From the NCBI RefSeq assembly GCF_011386835.1, contig NC_088796.1, forward strand, positions 32,629,011-32,693,010: a DNA stretch of 64,000 nt, given 5' to 3'. The translations under genes were made by a program, and so were the position numbers. Under the pieces are notes generated by a model that saw only the letters and a program-made list of their open reading frames with translations, was not told the origin of the DNA and made no database searches. Source of the DNA: Chrysemys picta bellii. Its lineage: Eukaryota > Chordata > Testudines > Emydidae. Of the stretch, positions 1 through 11,862 are shown one piece after another (position 1 is the first letter of the stretch; each line of letters opens with the position of its first letter).

Positions 1-210
1 TAATGCTATAATCTACAGGGTGTCCGTATTCCCTTTTGCTGTGTGCACACTTATTCTCTTGGTACTGCATGTATCTAGAGCAATGATGCTATGCAGTAGA
101 CACCAAGTAGCATTCCGTACAATATTTTTTGTTATTCATCACACCACCTTTTCCAGTTGCACAACACTAACTAGGCCTTTCATCTCTTTGCTAAAAATCA
201 AGTGTACTAT
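1..210. other. Unique AT-rich DNA, no gene seen
   Basis: Left edge of the window up to the first LINE. I see no repeat or coding signal. A short reading frame starting near base 20 runs into the CR1 3' end and is not credible as a gene. Confidence 0.5.
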
Positions 211-1632
211 TCATAGATTTATAGAATATCAGGGTTGGAAGAGACCTCAGGAGGTCATCTAATTCAACCCCTTGCTCAAAGCAGGACCAATTCCCAACAA
301 AATCATCCCAGTTAGGGCTTTGTCAAGCTGGGCCTTAAAAGCCTCTAAGGAAGGAGATTTCACCACCTACCTAGGTAACCATTCCAGTGCTTTACCACAC
401 TCCTAGTGAAAAAGTTTTTCCTAATATCAAACCTAAACCTCCCTCACTGCAATTTGAGACCATTGCTCCTTGTTCTATCATCTGCTACCACTGAGAACAG
501 TCTAGATCAATCCTCTTTGGAACCCCCTTTCAGGTAGTTGAAAGCAGCTATCCAATCCCCCCTCGTTCTTCTCTTCTTCAGACTAAATAATCCCAGTTCC
601 TTCAGCCTCTCCTCGTAAGTCATGTGCTCCATCCCCTAATCATTTTTGTTGCCCTCCTCTGGACTCTTTCCAATTTTTCCACCTCCTTCTTGTAGTGTGG
701 GGCCCAAAACTGGAAACAGTACTCCAGATGAGGCCTCACCAATGCTGAATAAAGGGGAATGATCACATCCCTCAATCTGCTGGCAATGCTCCTACTTATA
801 CAGCCCAAAATGCCTTTAGCCTTCTTGGCAACAAGGGCACACTGTTGACTTATATCCAGCTTCTCATCTACTGTAACCCCTAGGTCTTTTTCTGCAGAAC
901 TGCTGCCTAACCACTCGGTCCCTAGTCTGTAGCAGTGCATGGGATTCTCTGCACTTGTCCTTGTTGAACCTCATCAGGTTTCTTTTGGCCCAATCCTGTA
1001 ATTTGTCTAGGTCCCTCTGTATCCTATCCCTACCCTCCAGCGTATCTACCACTCCTCCCAGGTTAGTGTCATCTGCGAACTTGCTGAGGGTGCAATCCAC
1101 GCCATCCTCCAGATCATTAATAAAGATATGAACAAAACCAGCCTCAGGACCGATCCTTGGGGCACTCCACTGGATACCGGCTGCCAACTAGACATGGAGT
1201 CACTGATCACTACCCGTTAAGCCCGATGATCTAGCCAGCTTTCTATCCATCTTATAGTCCATTCATCCAGCCCATGCTTCTTTAACTTGCTGGCAAGAAT
1301 ACAGTGGGAGACTGTATCAAAAGCTTTGCTAAAGTCAAGGAATAACACATCCACTGCTTTCTCCTCATCCACAGAGCCAGTTATCTAGTCATAGAAGGCA
1401 ACTAGGTTAGTCAGGCATGACTTGCCCTTGGTGAATCCATGCTGACTGTTCCTGATCACTTTCCTCTCCTCAAAGTGCTTCAAAATTGATTCCTTGAGGA
1501 CCTGCTTCATGATTTTTCCAGGGATTGAGGTGAGGCTGACTGGCCTGTAGTTCCCCGGATCCTCCTTCTTCCCTTTTTTAAAGATGGGCACTACATTAGC
1601 CTTTTTCCAGTCATCCGGGATCTCCCCCAACC
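211..1632 (-). mobile_element. CR1 LINE, 5'-truncated, minus strand
   Basis: The plus strand begins with the reverse complement of a CR1 3' end: the TCATAGATTTATAGAAT type of terminal motif, followed by the GGGTTGGAAGAGACCTC block that marks this end in amniote CR1s. Further right, the minus strand encodes pieces of the CR1 reverse transcriptase in their normal order, from base 1630 down to about 620. About 1.4 kb remains. The endonuclease domain and 5' end are absent, as is usual for CR1, which is normally 5'-truncated on insertion. No clear target-site duplication was found, which is also normal for CR1. Lineage placement is from memory of the family. Confidence 0.93.
620..1630 (-). pseudogene. 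CR1 reverse transcriptase (ORF2) remnant
   Basis: This is a decayed LINE reverse transcriptase, an enzyme that would copy CR1 RNA into DNA at the target site. Three open pieces lie in different frames, so it is inactive. Bases 1385-1630 hold the N-terminal palm region, with [26 protein letters not shown] and the [11 protein letters not shown] motif. Bases 864-1187 hold INDLEDG and FADDT, which is the catalytic box with its two aspartates intact. Bases 620-940 hold the later region with [27 protein letters not shown] and [12 protein letters not shown]. Between 1187 and 1385 the frame is interrupted, and the start codons shown by open frames are accidental. The endonuclease and zinc-knuckle parts are missing. 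Assignment to CR1 is secure; the subfamily is not determined. Confidence 0.92.
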
Positions 1633-3007
1633 ACTATGAGTTTTCATCATTTACTTTCTTCATTTCACTCAACTTGGACAGTTAAAAATAGGCTGCTCAG
1701 TTTCAGATCCTTGTTCTCAAGAACTAGAACAACACTATTGTATTTGGGTTTACAGCACTGCAGGGGAATATTTAAACTTGTAATCAATGAATCATATTCT
1801 CAGCTGATGTAAATTGATGTAATTATGTTGCAGTCAATAAAGCTATGCTGATTTATACTATCTAAGAATATGGACAACTGATTTCAAATAAATAAAAAAT
1901 CCAGAGCTTAATATTTTTCTTCTTATTCAGTCCCCTCCTCTGATTCATTTAAAATAAAATCTACCATCTGAATGTAAATTGTATGCTGAGCTACCTTTAA
2001 AACTGCAATACTTGAGGGTGCCATTCCTGATGTTAATTTGATCTCCTTCATTCCATCTTTGGACACTGTGAAGGTAGAAGGTATGTTTATAGCATTTTCT
2101 GAAAAATGTAAAATCCCCCTTTGTTTTAGCAAAAATGCAGCCCAAATCTAAAGGGCCCATTATTTTGCAAAACTAAAAACATGATTTTGTCCATTACTGT
2201 ACATTGCAATAGGTTCAAGTGTCAAATACTGTGAGAGAGTTATTGCTAGATTCACAATGATTTTGATATTGGCCCCAAGCGGCTTATGGGGGGCCCAGGG
2301 CAAAACTAAGCCCCCACCCCCTGGCCCATGAGCCCCTACATCTATCCCTTTCCAGGAGCTTCAGCCCTCAAGAGCTACATACTATTCCCTCCCAAGAGCC
2401 CCTGCCTCCCCCACCCCACCCCTCACTGTTGGTGAGCCTTACCCTTGGGTGATTGGTCCATCCCACTTCTTGGTCAGTCCCTGTTGATAAGAGGAGCCAC
2501 AGCGTTTTCAGCAACTGGCAGGTTAGGGCCTGGCATGCAGGATGCAGCATGCTGTACACAAGAACCACTCTAGTTATAGAGGTTGCACCAACCTGCAACA
2601 TCACTCATTCAAAATTTGCCATATCATCCCTCCCATAAAAATTTAATATTTTGCACTGGTCGCCATTTAAAAGTAAATGTTTACCCACAGTTACATCTGA
2701 GAGACCAACTGAGAGATCTCAGCTAACAGCAGGTGAACAACTGATTTTTCAAAGGTGACCAATGTACTTCTACAGAACATGTATATTGCACAAGGGTCTC
2801 AGAATGGCTTTAATTTTACCTGCTACTCTGTGTAGGCATGTTTGTAACCAATAGTCAGTGTGCATTACATGTACTTCTCTGTTCCAATCCACAGAGGATA
2901 TGAATTTCAGAGCTCTCAACTACAAAGCCTGGTTCTTTAACTCAGGCTATCTACACAAATTTATGCTTTCAGTTCCAGACATGCTATGTCAGCCTCAATG
3001 GTGGCCA
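1633..3007. other. Unclassified DNA, with a C-rich stretch
   Basis: Bases 1633-2260 look like ordinary AT-rich unique DNA. From about 2264 to 2430 the plus strand is C-rich, with phrases such as GGGGGGCCCAGGGCAAAAC that resemble the interior of turtle hAT MITEs (compare about 56480). I could not find matching terminal repeats or a target duplication, so it is left unclassified. No coding signal was seen. Confidence 0.4.
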
Positions 3008-3015
3008 CAGCATAT

Positions 3016-3990
3016 TACTCTGGGAGGAATTCTGCACCAAAAATTAAAAATTCTGTGCCAAAATATTAAAAATTCTGCTCACAATGTTAAAATTCTGCAT
3101 ATTTTATTTGTGAAATTAACACAACGTAATCATGCCAGTTTCAATTATTTTGGTAATTTATTTCAAAATACCTCTCAGCAAGTATGTCTGTAAGAATACA
3201 GACAGCAAAAAAATTCCTCCAGGAGTAAAGAGTTAAAGCAACCCCTATGACAACCCAGTTCCTGTTTATTTGTGATGCTTTTCCTTGGGCGCCTCAGTCT
3301 GGATGTGTCCCATGTGCCAGCTGGGCACATCTTGGGGGAAAACTCTGCCCCTCCAGACTTTTAGTCGATTCTCCTTTTTTCACTCTGTCCCTGTCGGATT
3401 ACCATATAGAGGTTCCCAAATAGCAGACACTGCTGCGGGGAGAGGGGGAGATGAAGGGGGGTACAGTTGGAGGGTGCTGGAGGGGGTATTTGTGGAGTGC
3501 AATTGGGGGCTGCACATGGCATCCCTAGCCCTGACACCCACACCCCCTCCACCCAGATCCTAGCTGCAAGGCCAGACACCTGGCCTAGACATCCACATCC
3601 CCTCCCCTCAGAGCCCAGGGATCCACAGGGAGAAACAGACTGAGGGTTGTATGGGGTTTTCTGTGGTGATTTCAGTGTTGGGCTGTACAGGGCTCACACT
3701 GTGCAGGGCCTCCACCCTTGCTGGGCTGGGCACTCCACTCACTGTGTGGCCATGGCCCACATGCCGCCTCCTTCCTTCAGGGCATGCTGGGAATGGCAAC
3801 TGTCAGAAACCCTCCAGCAATGTTCTCTATTTGCGAGCGGGGAAGCTGGAGGCTCTGCTGGGTCCAGCGCCCTCTAGTGGTGGCCAACAGTTCTGCAGCA
3901 CCAATTCTGCAGGAAAAAATGAAATTCTGTGCAGAACATTAGTTCTGTGCAAATTCTGCATTATGCAGTGGTGCAGAATTCCCACAGGAG
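3016..3990. mobile_element. hAT-like DNA transposon, non-autonomous, 975 bp
   Basis: The ends form an imperfect terminal inverted repeat built around GGAATTCTGCACCA on the left and TGGTGCAGAATTCC on the right. The element is flanked by an exact 8-bp direct repeat, CAGCATAT, at 3008-3015 and 3991-3998, the duplication length of hAT transposases. The first bases of the left end are shifted by about 2 bp relative to the right, so the exact left boundary is uncertain. The interior has A/T-rich repeats of AAAATTCTG type on the left and GC-rich sequence in the middle. No transposase is encoded; short open frames inside (for example 3651-4052) do not resemble one. An internal copy of the terminus lies near 3211-3226. 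Confidence 0.8.
3866..3880 (-). promoter_or_regulatory. Candidate CTCF core motif inside the hAT element
   Basis: The minus strand reads CCACTAGAGGGCGCT, which fits every position of the vertebrate CTCF core consensus CCASYAGRKGGCRSY. It lies in the right part of the 3016-3990 element. Motif match is seen directly; binding is not shown. Confidence 0.5.
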
Positions 3991-4004
3991 CAGCATATGT
4001 AAGT

Positions 4005-4155
4005 ATTAATACCTCCATTTCAGCTGGGGACACTAAAGTATGGATTAGTTAAGTGATTAGCCAAAGGTGAAACAGTGAGTGAGTGGCAGAGCAGGAACAA
4101 GAATACATTGATGACTCCCACTCCTGGAGCACAACCTTTGGACCACACCAAACAC
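4005..4155 (-). mobile_element. MIR/CORE-type SINE fragment, minus strand
   Basis: On the plus strand this is the reverse complement of a MIR-like core: CTCCATTTCAG, then AGTTAAGTGATTAGCC, then GTGAGTGGCAGAGCAGG, then an end resembling a degenerate tRNA-like head (GGACCACACC). The order matches the CORE-SINE consensus. It is strongly diverged and therefore old. It starts right after the hAT element. Confidence 0.7.
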
Positions 4156-5350
4156 ACAAGATACAAGATACTGTTATCTAATAGCCCACCTGCATTTTGT
4201 CACTATATTGTAAGATATGTACAGTACACAAAGCAGATCTGTGTTTGTAGAGAACTTAGCAAAATGGTGTCCTGGTCTATGAATAGGCTACAATAATATA
4301 TATATATACGTATATAATAATAATAAAGATCAACAGGAGTTCGCACAGCTCGTACATTAACAAAGGTGGGGGAGAGGCAAATGACAACATAGGTATAATA
4401 ACAACCCTCAGCTGGATATTAGTTACTACCAATTATTTTAATCCAGTTTGCAAAGCAGGTTTTACACCTAATATAAGCAGATCAAATGGATATGCATTTA
4501 AATGAGACCCACCTTCCAACAGGCACACAGTGGAATTTGACCAGTGTTGAGAGAATTAAAATCACTAGCAATAACACTGCAAGTCCACAGTAAGGCTAAA
4601 GAGAACAGAAGAAAGAGCTAAAGCGTCCCGTAGAAAGATGTAGCAATGCAGACAGAAGGCCTGGGCAACATTCTCTAAATAACACTTAATGTACTAGGAA
4701 AATCTCCTTAAATGTTTTTCATTCCAGAGTTTTGAAGCTCAGTTGGATTTGCTCTTCCTAATAACTGAGGATGCAACTGTCAGATCAAGAATCTGAGGAC
4801 AATGCCCAGAATTCTGTGTTAGCAGCAGAGTGTTAAAAGAATAGTGGTCGTATTTTTTCTTTCTCCTTAAGCCCTAAACATCTTTCATTCATATTTAGTA
4901 AGGAAGTACTCGCCAGGCATCCAAACATTGTACCCCGATCCCAGTTTGTGATTTGATTATCTAGCTTAATCCCATTAGACACTGATCTTTTAAACAGCAG
5001 GAAAACTGCTGACAAAATGCCACCAACAACATTAAAATTCCATTCACAGGGGGAATTTAATATCACAATTAGCTGCAATGGCAACATAAGCATTATAATT
5101 GTTTACATATATTTAGCTACTGATTGGGGAATTAAAAAAACTAGATATTTGCTAACCAATGTGGGGGCTCAGTTGATAGATGTTGTTTGCTCCTACTCAG
5201 GAGTTTACCTTTCCTATATGTTGGTTAGAACTATCTGATACTTCAAAACACTTTAAATAATTAGGTGTATTGCATGTAACTCCCAAATAAAGAACCCACA
5301 GATTTCATTAATGGTGGAGAAGCAAAAGATCTAAGTACTAAAGGCTTAAG
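4156..5350. other. Unique AT-rich DNA, no gene seen
   Basis: It contains an AT-rich simple repeat (annotated separately) but no repeat family or coding signal I recognise. A short minus-strand open frame at 4833-5093 has no recognisable domain. Confidence 0.45.
4292..4326. repeat. AT-rich simple repeat (TA)n/(TAA)n
   Basis: Short imperfect run of TA dinucleotides passing into TAATAATAA. Confidence 0.8.
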
Positions 5351-5493
5351 GTAACATTATCAAAAGTACCTATATGACTTAGGTGCTTAAATCCTATTTA
5401 CAAAAAAGTGATTAGGCATTTAGGAGACTAAATCACAATGAAAGTTAATGGATTTAAGATCTTAAGTCACTTACATGCTTTTGAAAATGTTAC
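5351..5493. repeat. Ancient palindromic interspersed repeat
   Basis: The segment begins GTAACATTATCAAAAGT and ends with the imperfect complement ACATGCTTTTGAAAATGTTAC. The arms carry the TTAGGTGCTTAAATCC / GGATTTAAGATCTTAAGT motif, meeting near TCACAATGAAAGTTAATGG. This is a fold-back repeat family I know from turtle, crocodile and bird genomes. The class is uncertain; a DNA-transposon MITE is likely. Confidence 0.65.
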
Positions 5494-5508
5494 TCTCAGA
5501 CTCAGTTT

Positions 5509-5620
5509 CTGATATCCTTACTCATACTGAGTAACACTTTACAAACAGTACTATTGACTTCAGTGGGAGTACTCATAGAACAAAGTTGTAATGAGTTTGA
5601 GTAAGGATAAAATCTGGCCA
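5509..5620. repeat. Second ancient palindromic repeat, abutting the first
   Basis: Arms are ATCCTTACTCATACTGAGTA and, on the right, TTTGAGTAAGGAT, with a centre of TTGACTTCAGTGGGAGTACT. It is an imperfect fold-back related in style to the preceding one, and diverged. Confidence 0.5.
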
Positions 5621-7170
5621 ATTAAACCTCCCTTTCACAATTGCCTAACCTCCTTGATGCTTTCAGTCTCCCTCACCCACTCCATTGGATGCAAGGGGTG
5701 GGGGGTCTCAGACCCAAAACTGGGGACAAAATACAATGCAAGAGTCTTATGGTGTATGACATTAATTTATTAAACAGAAATATTTCAACTATTTTTGTAA
5801 TCTCAGTTTTGAATTGACATTTCTATTGTAAATAATTAACTCTAGGGCTACATCAGAGAAAGGGAGCTGTGCATCTGAGTTTAGAGGTCTGTTCTCTTTG
5901 GAGGCGAGGGAAGAGTTGGTTACAGTGCTGTGGCAAAATTGTAGTGAAGAACCAATATTGGTACACAAGGATTGTGCAAGAGCAGAAATGTCTATGCTCA
6001 AATACTCCTTGGTATCCAACCATGAACTGAAACAATAGATGGTTTTATTTTTTATTCATTTGCACTTCAGGAGCTCTGACTGTCCCCTTCACACATACCC
6101 TAATGGAAATTTTCTACTGGTTTCAGTTAACATATTGGAACAAAGCAACATATTCATTGGTGGTTGCTGGCCTTCAGTAGAAATGATCTGAGACCAGGAA
6201 CCAGTAGAAATTAGCTGAAGGACTCAAGCTGAGCCAACTGGAAAGCCTATTAGGAAAACCCCATTCAGTTGCTCTCTAGTTTCTCCAGTGGCTTGCCAGA
6301 CACAAAGGCTGGGAGATCTTCTTTGTTGTCATTCACAGGATATTTTTGTCCCTTCTTTCATTGACCACCACTCTAATAAGAACCTCTCATTTCTAAAAAG
6401 GCACAACATCAGCTTCTGGCTCTAGAACTGTTCACTGCATCCTCCTAAGCGAGGGAGGGAGGGAAAAATGCAAGATTTGTTTTACTGGCACTGGCTCCCA
6501 TGCATGGGTAGGAACAGAGCTCATTGGGACTAAGCACAAAGCCAGAAGATACTGTTGGCACATTGTAAACCAAATCAACATTACCTATGGAATGAATTCC
6601 ATATTTCCTCCCTCCCTAAGATGACACCTTAAATAGGCTTATGTTATTCTACCGTGGAAATAGACAGCAGCCTTCAGCCAACTAGCCACAAGAGAACATG
6701 AATGCCTGTTAGAGGATGTGAGATTTAGGCACAGAGCAGACTCTAAAGCCCCACTGTGTACCCACAAACATCCCACAAACATGCTGCAAGCCAAAAAAGG
6801 GAGTGAGGAAAGAGGGAGCAGCTGGAAAACTGCTGATCTTCTGTCTACTACTGGCACTCTACAAATAATTTAGATGGCTATTGTAAGCCCCATGTTCCCC
6901 CCTAGTACAGAGACTAAAACCCAAGTGCATAAACTTGGTTAGTTAATAGTGCTTAAAGCAACACTAGGTAGGCCTGCAAGCTCTGTGGCATCCTATGTGG
7001 TGATAAAAGACCATTGGCTTTGGTTGGCAGCAAACAACAGCACAGCTGAGTATCACATGAAGGGAGCACAGAAGGGTGGGGTTCTGTTCAATTGGGTGGG
7101 GATCTGCAGGCATGGAACTGGTATATACACAGAACCATGGCCTCTATGGCAGTTCTGCCCACTCCCCATT
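5621..7170. other. Unique DNA, no gene seen
   Basis: Mixed-composition DNA with no recognised repeat and only short open frames lacking domain motifs (for example the minus frames at 5789-6035). Confidence 0.4.
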
Positions 7171-7173
7171 CTA

Positions 7174-7510
7174 GGCTATGTCTTCACTTGGAGCTGGGGA
7201 TGTGATTCCCAGCTTGTGTAGACATATTCAGGCTAGTTCGCATAGAGCTAGCATGCTAAAAATAGTACTGTAGTTATGGTAACATGGGCAGTGGCAAGAG
7301 GCATACAGGCTAACCACCCCAAATACAAACCTTCCTGGACCTTGTGGGTATGCACTTGGAGCAGCTAACCTGTGCTGCTGCTCACCACTGTATGTGATAA
7401 AGCAGCTACACTGCTGGATGAGAGCTAGCACAAGTATATCTATGCAAGCTCGGAATCATCCTCCCACTTCCCCACCCCGCCCCACCCCAGCTCCAAGCTC
7501 AGAGATAGCC
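7174..7510. mobile_element. Palindromic MITE, PIF/Harbinger-like, 337 bp
   Basis: The left end is GGCTATGTCTTCACTTGGAG and the right end is CTCCAAGCTCAGAGATAGCC, forming terminal inverted repeats. Subterminal sequence also pairs, for example AGCTAGCATGCTAAAAATAG on the left against GAGAGCTAGCACAAGTA on the right, so most of the element folds on itself. Flanks are CTA (7171-7173) and TTA (7511-7513), consistent with a decayed 3-bp TTA target duplication typical of PIF/Harbinger. No transposase is encoded. The family is widespread in turtles, from memory. Confidence 0.75.
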
Positions 7511-7889
7511 TTAGGGCCAAGGAGTGTGTGGTGGGAAAGAATGTGGCTTTAACAGTCATTTTTTTAAAAGTAGTTGACCTCTATGTAGTCCCTGCCTAAG
7601 GTCAGAATCATGGTTGGAGTGGGTTCCTCTAAAGCTCCATCATCTGGGCCCATTGGCATCATATTGGAGGACATATTCATAGCGTTTAAGGACAGAATGG
7701 ATCTCACCTCCTGTATACCATAGGCCATTACATTTCGCCCAATAATTTGAGACCAACCATTTGTGTTTGACTAAAGCTAAACTAAACTAGCATTGACCTA
7801 TGTAATATGGACAACATTTCCAGAATTTTCCAGTAATTCTATATGCCTCTATCTTTGGGTACCCCAACTCCAGGCAGCTTGCACCTGAT

Positions 7890-7975
7890 TATCAGAGGAT
7901 CTGAGGACCATTACCTCCATTAAAGAGATTCACAGCTGCTGGTGTTCAGCACTTTTGAAAATAAGGTGCCTCAAG
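7890..7975. repeat. Diverged palindromic interspersed repeat fragment
   Basis: Contains GTTCAGCACTTTTGAAAATA and AGGTGCCTCAAGATGG, the recurrent phrases of the GCACTTTCTGAAAAT family also seen near 23600, 56110 and 58835. Confidence 0.45.
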
Positions 7976-9436
7976 ATGGACACCCCAAAATCAAAGCAAA
8001 TAAAAATATTTTACTCTTCTGAAAATGCATAGTATCTGATGTGCTCAAGTCACAGATGCTCATGAGCAGCCTCTCATGGTCATCCACTAAGACAGTGAGA
8101 GAGAAATCCAAGTCCCCACTGCTTTGGATTTCCAAGAGTTTTAGGCTTTTTAAGTCTCAGTAGGCTGCAATATTGATTCCTCCCTTGGGCTCGCTGGCAC
8201 ATTTCCTGGGCACTGACTCTAGTTTGCTACCCCTTCATGGAAGTGGAGCTCCTCAGCCCACCTGCCTGAAACCCCGAGGAACAATGCTTACCCTAGAGAT
8301 ACCCTGGTTACCGAAACAAACCTTGTCCCAGAACTCCACCTCAAAAGAGTGAAGCTTCTGGTTTACAGTTTAATTCTCTCCAGGACACGCAGTAGTTGTG
8401 AAGCAGTCAACACACATTCATCCAATTTGCACAGACTATAGCACTTTATTGCTCTTTATTATTTAATCATGTAAAGCACAAGAGAGTGCAGATCGTACAA
8501 AACAATCAGCATCTTAAACCACTATTTCCCTCACTTTCTAGCTCATGACCTTTCCCTTTGGAGTCATTAGGGACCATTGGTGTCCAGGAAGGCAGGCAGG
8601 CAGAGCATCCCCTGCCTCATGCATTCTGTTAAATGGTGCATAACCTCTCCCTCCTGGAGCCCCTTACCCAGTTTTTGTGACCCAGCTCTCTCCTCCCCCA
8701 TGCTTCCTGGATCCCTCTGTTCCTCGCTATTTAACACCCTATCTGCTCCCTTCGTTTTGGCTTTTGGGTAACTTTTTCCACTGCTCCTTCCTTCCCCCGC
8801 TCCCTTCAGAGGAGTCTAGCTAAAACAAAAATGTGAAGTCTTCTTCTCTGCCTAACATGGCCATTGATTTTTCTTTGTGTTATTCTTGAAATTAACTGTA
8901 TTTGTTACTTCAATGGTAAAATAATTTGTTCAAGAGCACTGAGTTCAGACTTTAGTAGCTTAATAATGCCATCAAATAAATTCCAACAATAAATTACCTG
9001 AAAATGAATAGCACATAATATACCAACTACAGTTAATAGCTCGTAGTCATACATGAAATCCCTTGGCAAGTAATTTCTAAAAAAAATGCCAGTAAATGAC
9101 TGCAAAAGTGGTGCAAAATATTTTCAATATTTTGTGTGAAATTTTGCTCTGAAAGATCTTTTGTAAAATACTTTCTAATTTTGCTGTGAACTCTTTAAGA
9201 AGCAGGAATCTGAAATCTCACAGTGTTCTAATCATAAGAACTACATTTATTCTCTCTACTTTTTATCTAAAATCTACTTTCACACCGTTTATTTCACTTT
9301 GACAATGCAACTGTTTTGTTTTCCTTTTCCAATTTTAAAGATTAGCTACTTTTATAATAAGTTTCTGTACAAAAAAAAATGAAGAATTGCATATGATGGC
9401 TGGGGGGAAATTCAAAGACACACAGATGTGCTTGTG

Positions 9437-9461
9437 TGTGAGAGAGAGAGTGAGAGAGCGC
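9437..9461. repeat. (GA)n-rich simple repeat
   Basis: Imperfect run of GA dinucleotides after TGTGTGTGA. Confidence 0.75.
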
Positions 9462-11862
9462 AGAAGTGATTGTTATTGTTTCGGTGCCATCAGGTTATCT
9501 TTAGGAGACCACAGCAACTCGGTGAATACTGAACTCAATATTGTATAAATTCTGTATCTTGCCTATTGTACTAGTACTATGAGAAAATTAGTTGTTTCCC
9601 CAAAATTCATGTGATTTAAGAATAAAGTCTGAACTGAACCACCTCCCATCTTTTACTAACACACACCTACATAAATAGCACTTCTGCTACACATCCCTCT
9701 AGTCTACAGTCCTTTAAATAATCCGCTTTCATTTTGCACAAGATAGTGCCATCCAAATGGCTTGTAGATTTATTTTTTAATGAATAAGGACACTGCATAA
9801 GAGAAAGCTGACCATGAAGACAGAGTTCTATGTGCATTATAACAACACGAGAGATATTTTATTTTGACTTGAAGTCTAGCAGAGCTGGATGAAGACAAAA
9901 GAAAATTCCAGTATTTAATATCCGCTTGCTGCTAATATTTTAAATACTATATGTTGCACTATATCAGCCTATCACTTTTTATATTGTTTACCCTAAAATA
10001 ATTTTTTTAAATACACGTACTTTAAGTTGTGTGTAGGGGGAAGGGTTGCTTGAACTGTAAGATGTATCTATCTGTCATTCAGTAACAGCTGTTGATGAGC
10101 TCAAAATATACCACATCTACAAAACAGACATTTGCTGCCCTCTTTTGGAACAAATAAGGGAAGATACAGCAGTTGATTCCATGTGTTTTGTTATTATCAG
10201 CTGTTTTCCCTTTGCCACATTCCTCATAGACAAAGGGCTACTACTCAGCTATTAAGTATACTGCATTAAAAATACATTATTGTTCTTGGGCACTTTACCT
10301 TGATTGACCCCTACCAAACCAAAAACAATAAAAAGAGAAACCACTTTAAGCCAGGTGGTTCCCATTACATGCATTATATAAATATATTTACATTGAATAC
10401 ATCTATTCAAAAATAAGAGCTTGTTATCATAAGTTTTGAGTAACCAACTCACATGTAAGCTCTTATTTAATTGCACTAGGATAGATTTTGATTAAATAAA
10501 TATTAGTTACATTTGACTGGTGTACTAGAAAAAATAATGAAGTCAGTCTTCTTGTGGCAATAGGTGAAAATAATTAGTAAAGCATGTTAATTTCTCTTTA
10601 TTCAGTGATGGGCCTTTTACTGAAATTGAGAACTAATGAACTGAGAGACAAATGAGATGCAAAGTGAAATTTTAATCTCGAATGCTACAGGGAAATATCT
10701 AGTATGCTCTCAGAGATGGTATGGTCTATAATGCTGCAGGGAAAACATCAGCAGGCTATCAGGGAATCTAATTGGGGCATTAGGACAATAGCAGCAGGTT
10801 CTGACACTGTCGAAGGACATCATGATTAATATTAGAAACCCAAATGGCAGTTTAAAGAGAGAGCCATTAGCGAATGCTGGGAGAGGATGTTTTGTGACTG
10901 ACTGAGTTTCTAAATTAAGGAGATTCTGCTATGCAGGACAGGTTGCTGAAGATAATGTTATTGTATGCTCAAAGAAAGTCCACTTACCCTACAAACAGTC
11001 ACTGTACACACAGGTTAATCTGTACCGATGTGCTTTCCTGTACAATCTGTCTACTGTGATGATTAAAAAATGGATACCATTCTCACTACCATTTAAAATC
11101 TTTGACAGGGAATCGCCAAGTAAATAAGGATTGTCTAAATCACCGTCTTTATGCTAAATAAAAATTTTACTTTAAAGAATGTGTCATGTATAAAAATGGC
11201 AATTTTATTGGACATGTCATTTATTAAAAGCAAAACATGACAATTTAGTCCTTTATAAAATGAGCTGCAAAAACCATTCATAATTATAAATCTACTATAG
11301 CCCAAATGACTAATATCTTCAATATGATGGGGCCCAAACCCAGACCCCGATCTAGACACTCCCCAAACTTTAGGGTAATCAAGATCTCATCATCCTGCCT
11401 TGGCCTATATGTTTATAACAAACTGAACCAAAATCCTGGGTATCAATGGGTGTAGCCTGGCTTATTTAGAGCTGGAAAAAATTTATGGCCTTAGGGTCTA
11501 GACTGGATGATATCACTTTATGCGTTTGCTATCATTAAGGTTGCCAATCTAATGAAAAAAATTAAATATGTTATATTTCAATGTGATCAAATATGAAGAG
11601 GAGGATTTCATGTTACTGGGTATTTTTTTGAAGTTAATTATACTGTGATACCTGAAGCTGACCGTTTTAAAGGCGTAAACAGCACACAGGATTCAAACCT
11701 GGCTTGCCTGGTGTCCAGTACAATGGCCCCAATTCAGCACATACTTTAGTATGTCCCTAACTCTAAGCATAGGAGCAGCCCACTGAAGTCAAGTAAGTTG
11801 GGGGCCAGTATTTCAAATGTTGTTAGGACTTTGTAGGCTCCCTTGCTTTTGCCCACCATGAC

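Larger units (their letters stand above)
7514..11854. other. Long AT-rich unique stretch, no gene seen
   Basis: About 4.3 kb of mostly AT-rich DNA. A diverged palindromic repeat lies at about 7890-7975 and a purine-rich simple repeat near 9437-9461. Open frames are short (under 75 codons) with no recognisable domain. I see no splice-flanked exon candidate. Confidence 0.4.

Noticed and set aside
2264..2430. Possible hAT MITE with C-rich interior
   Set aside because: No terminal inverted repeats or 8-bp duplication could be located.
3651..4052. Open frame of 133 codons
   Set aside because: Lies inside the 975-bp hAT-like element, runs out across its right terminus, and has no transposase or other motif.
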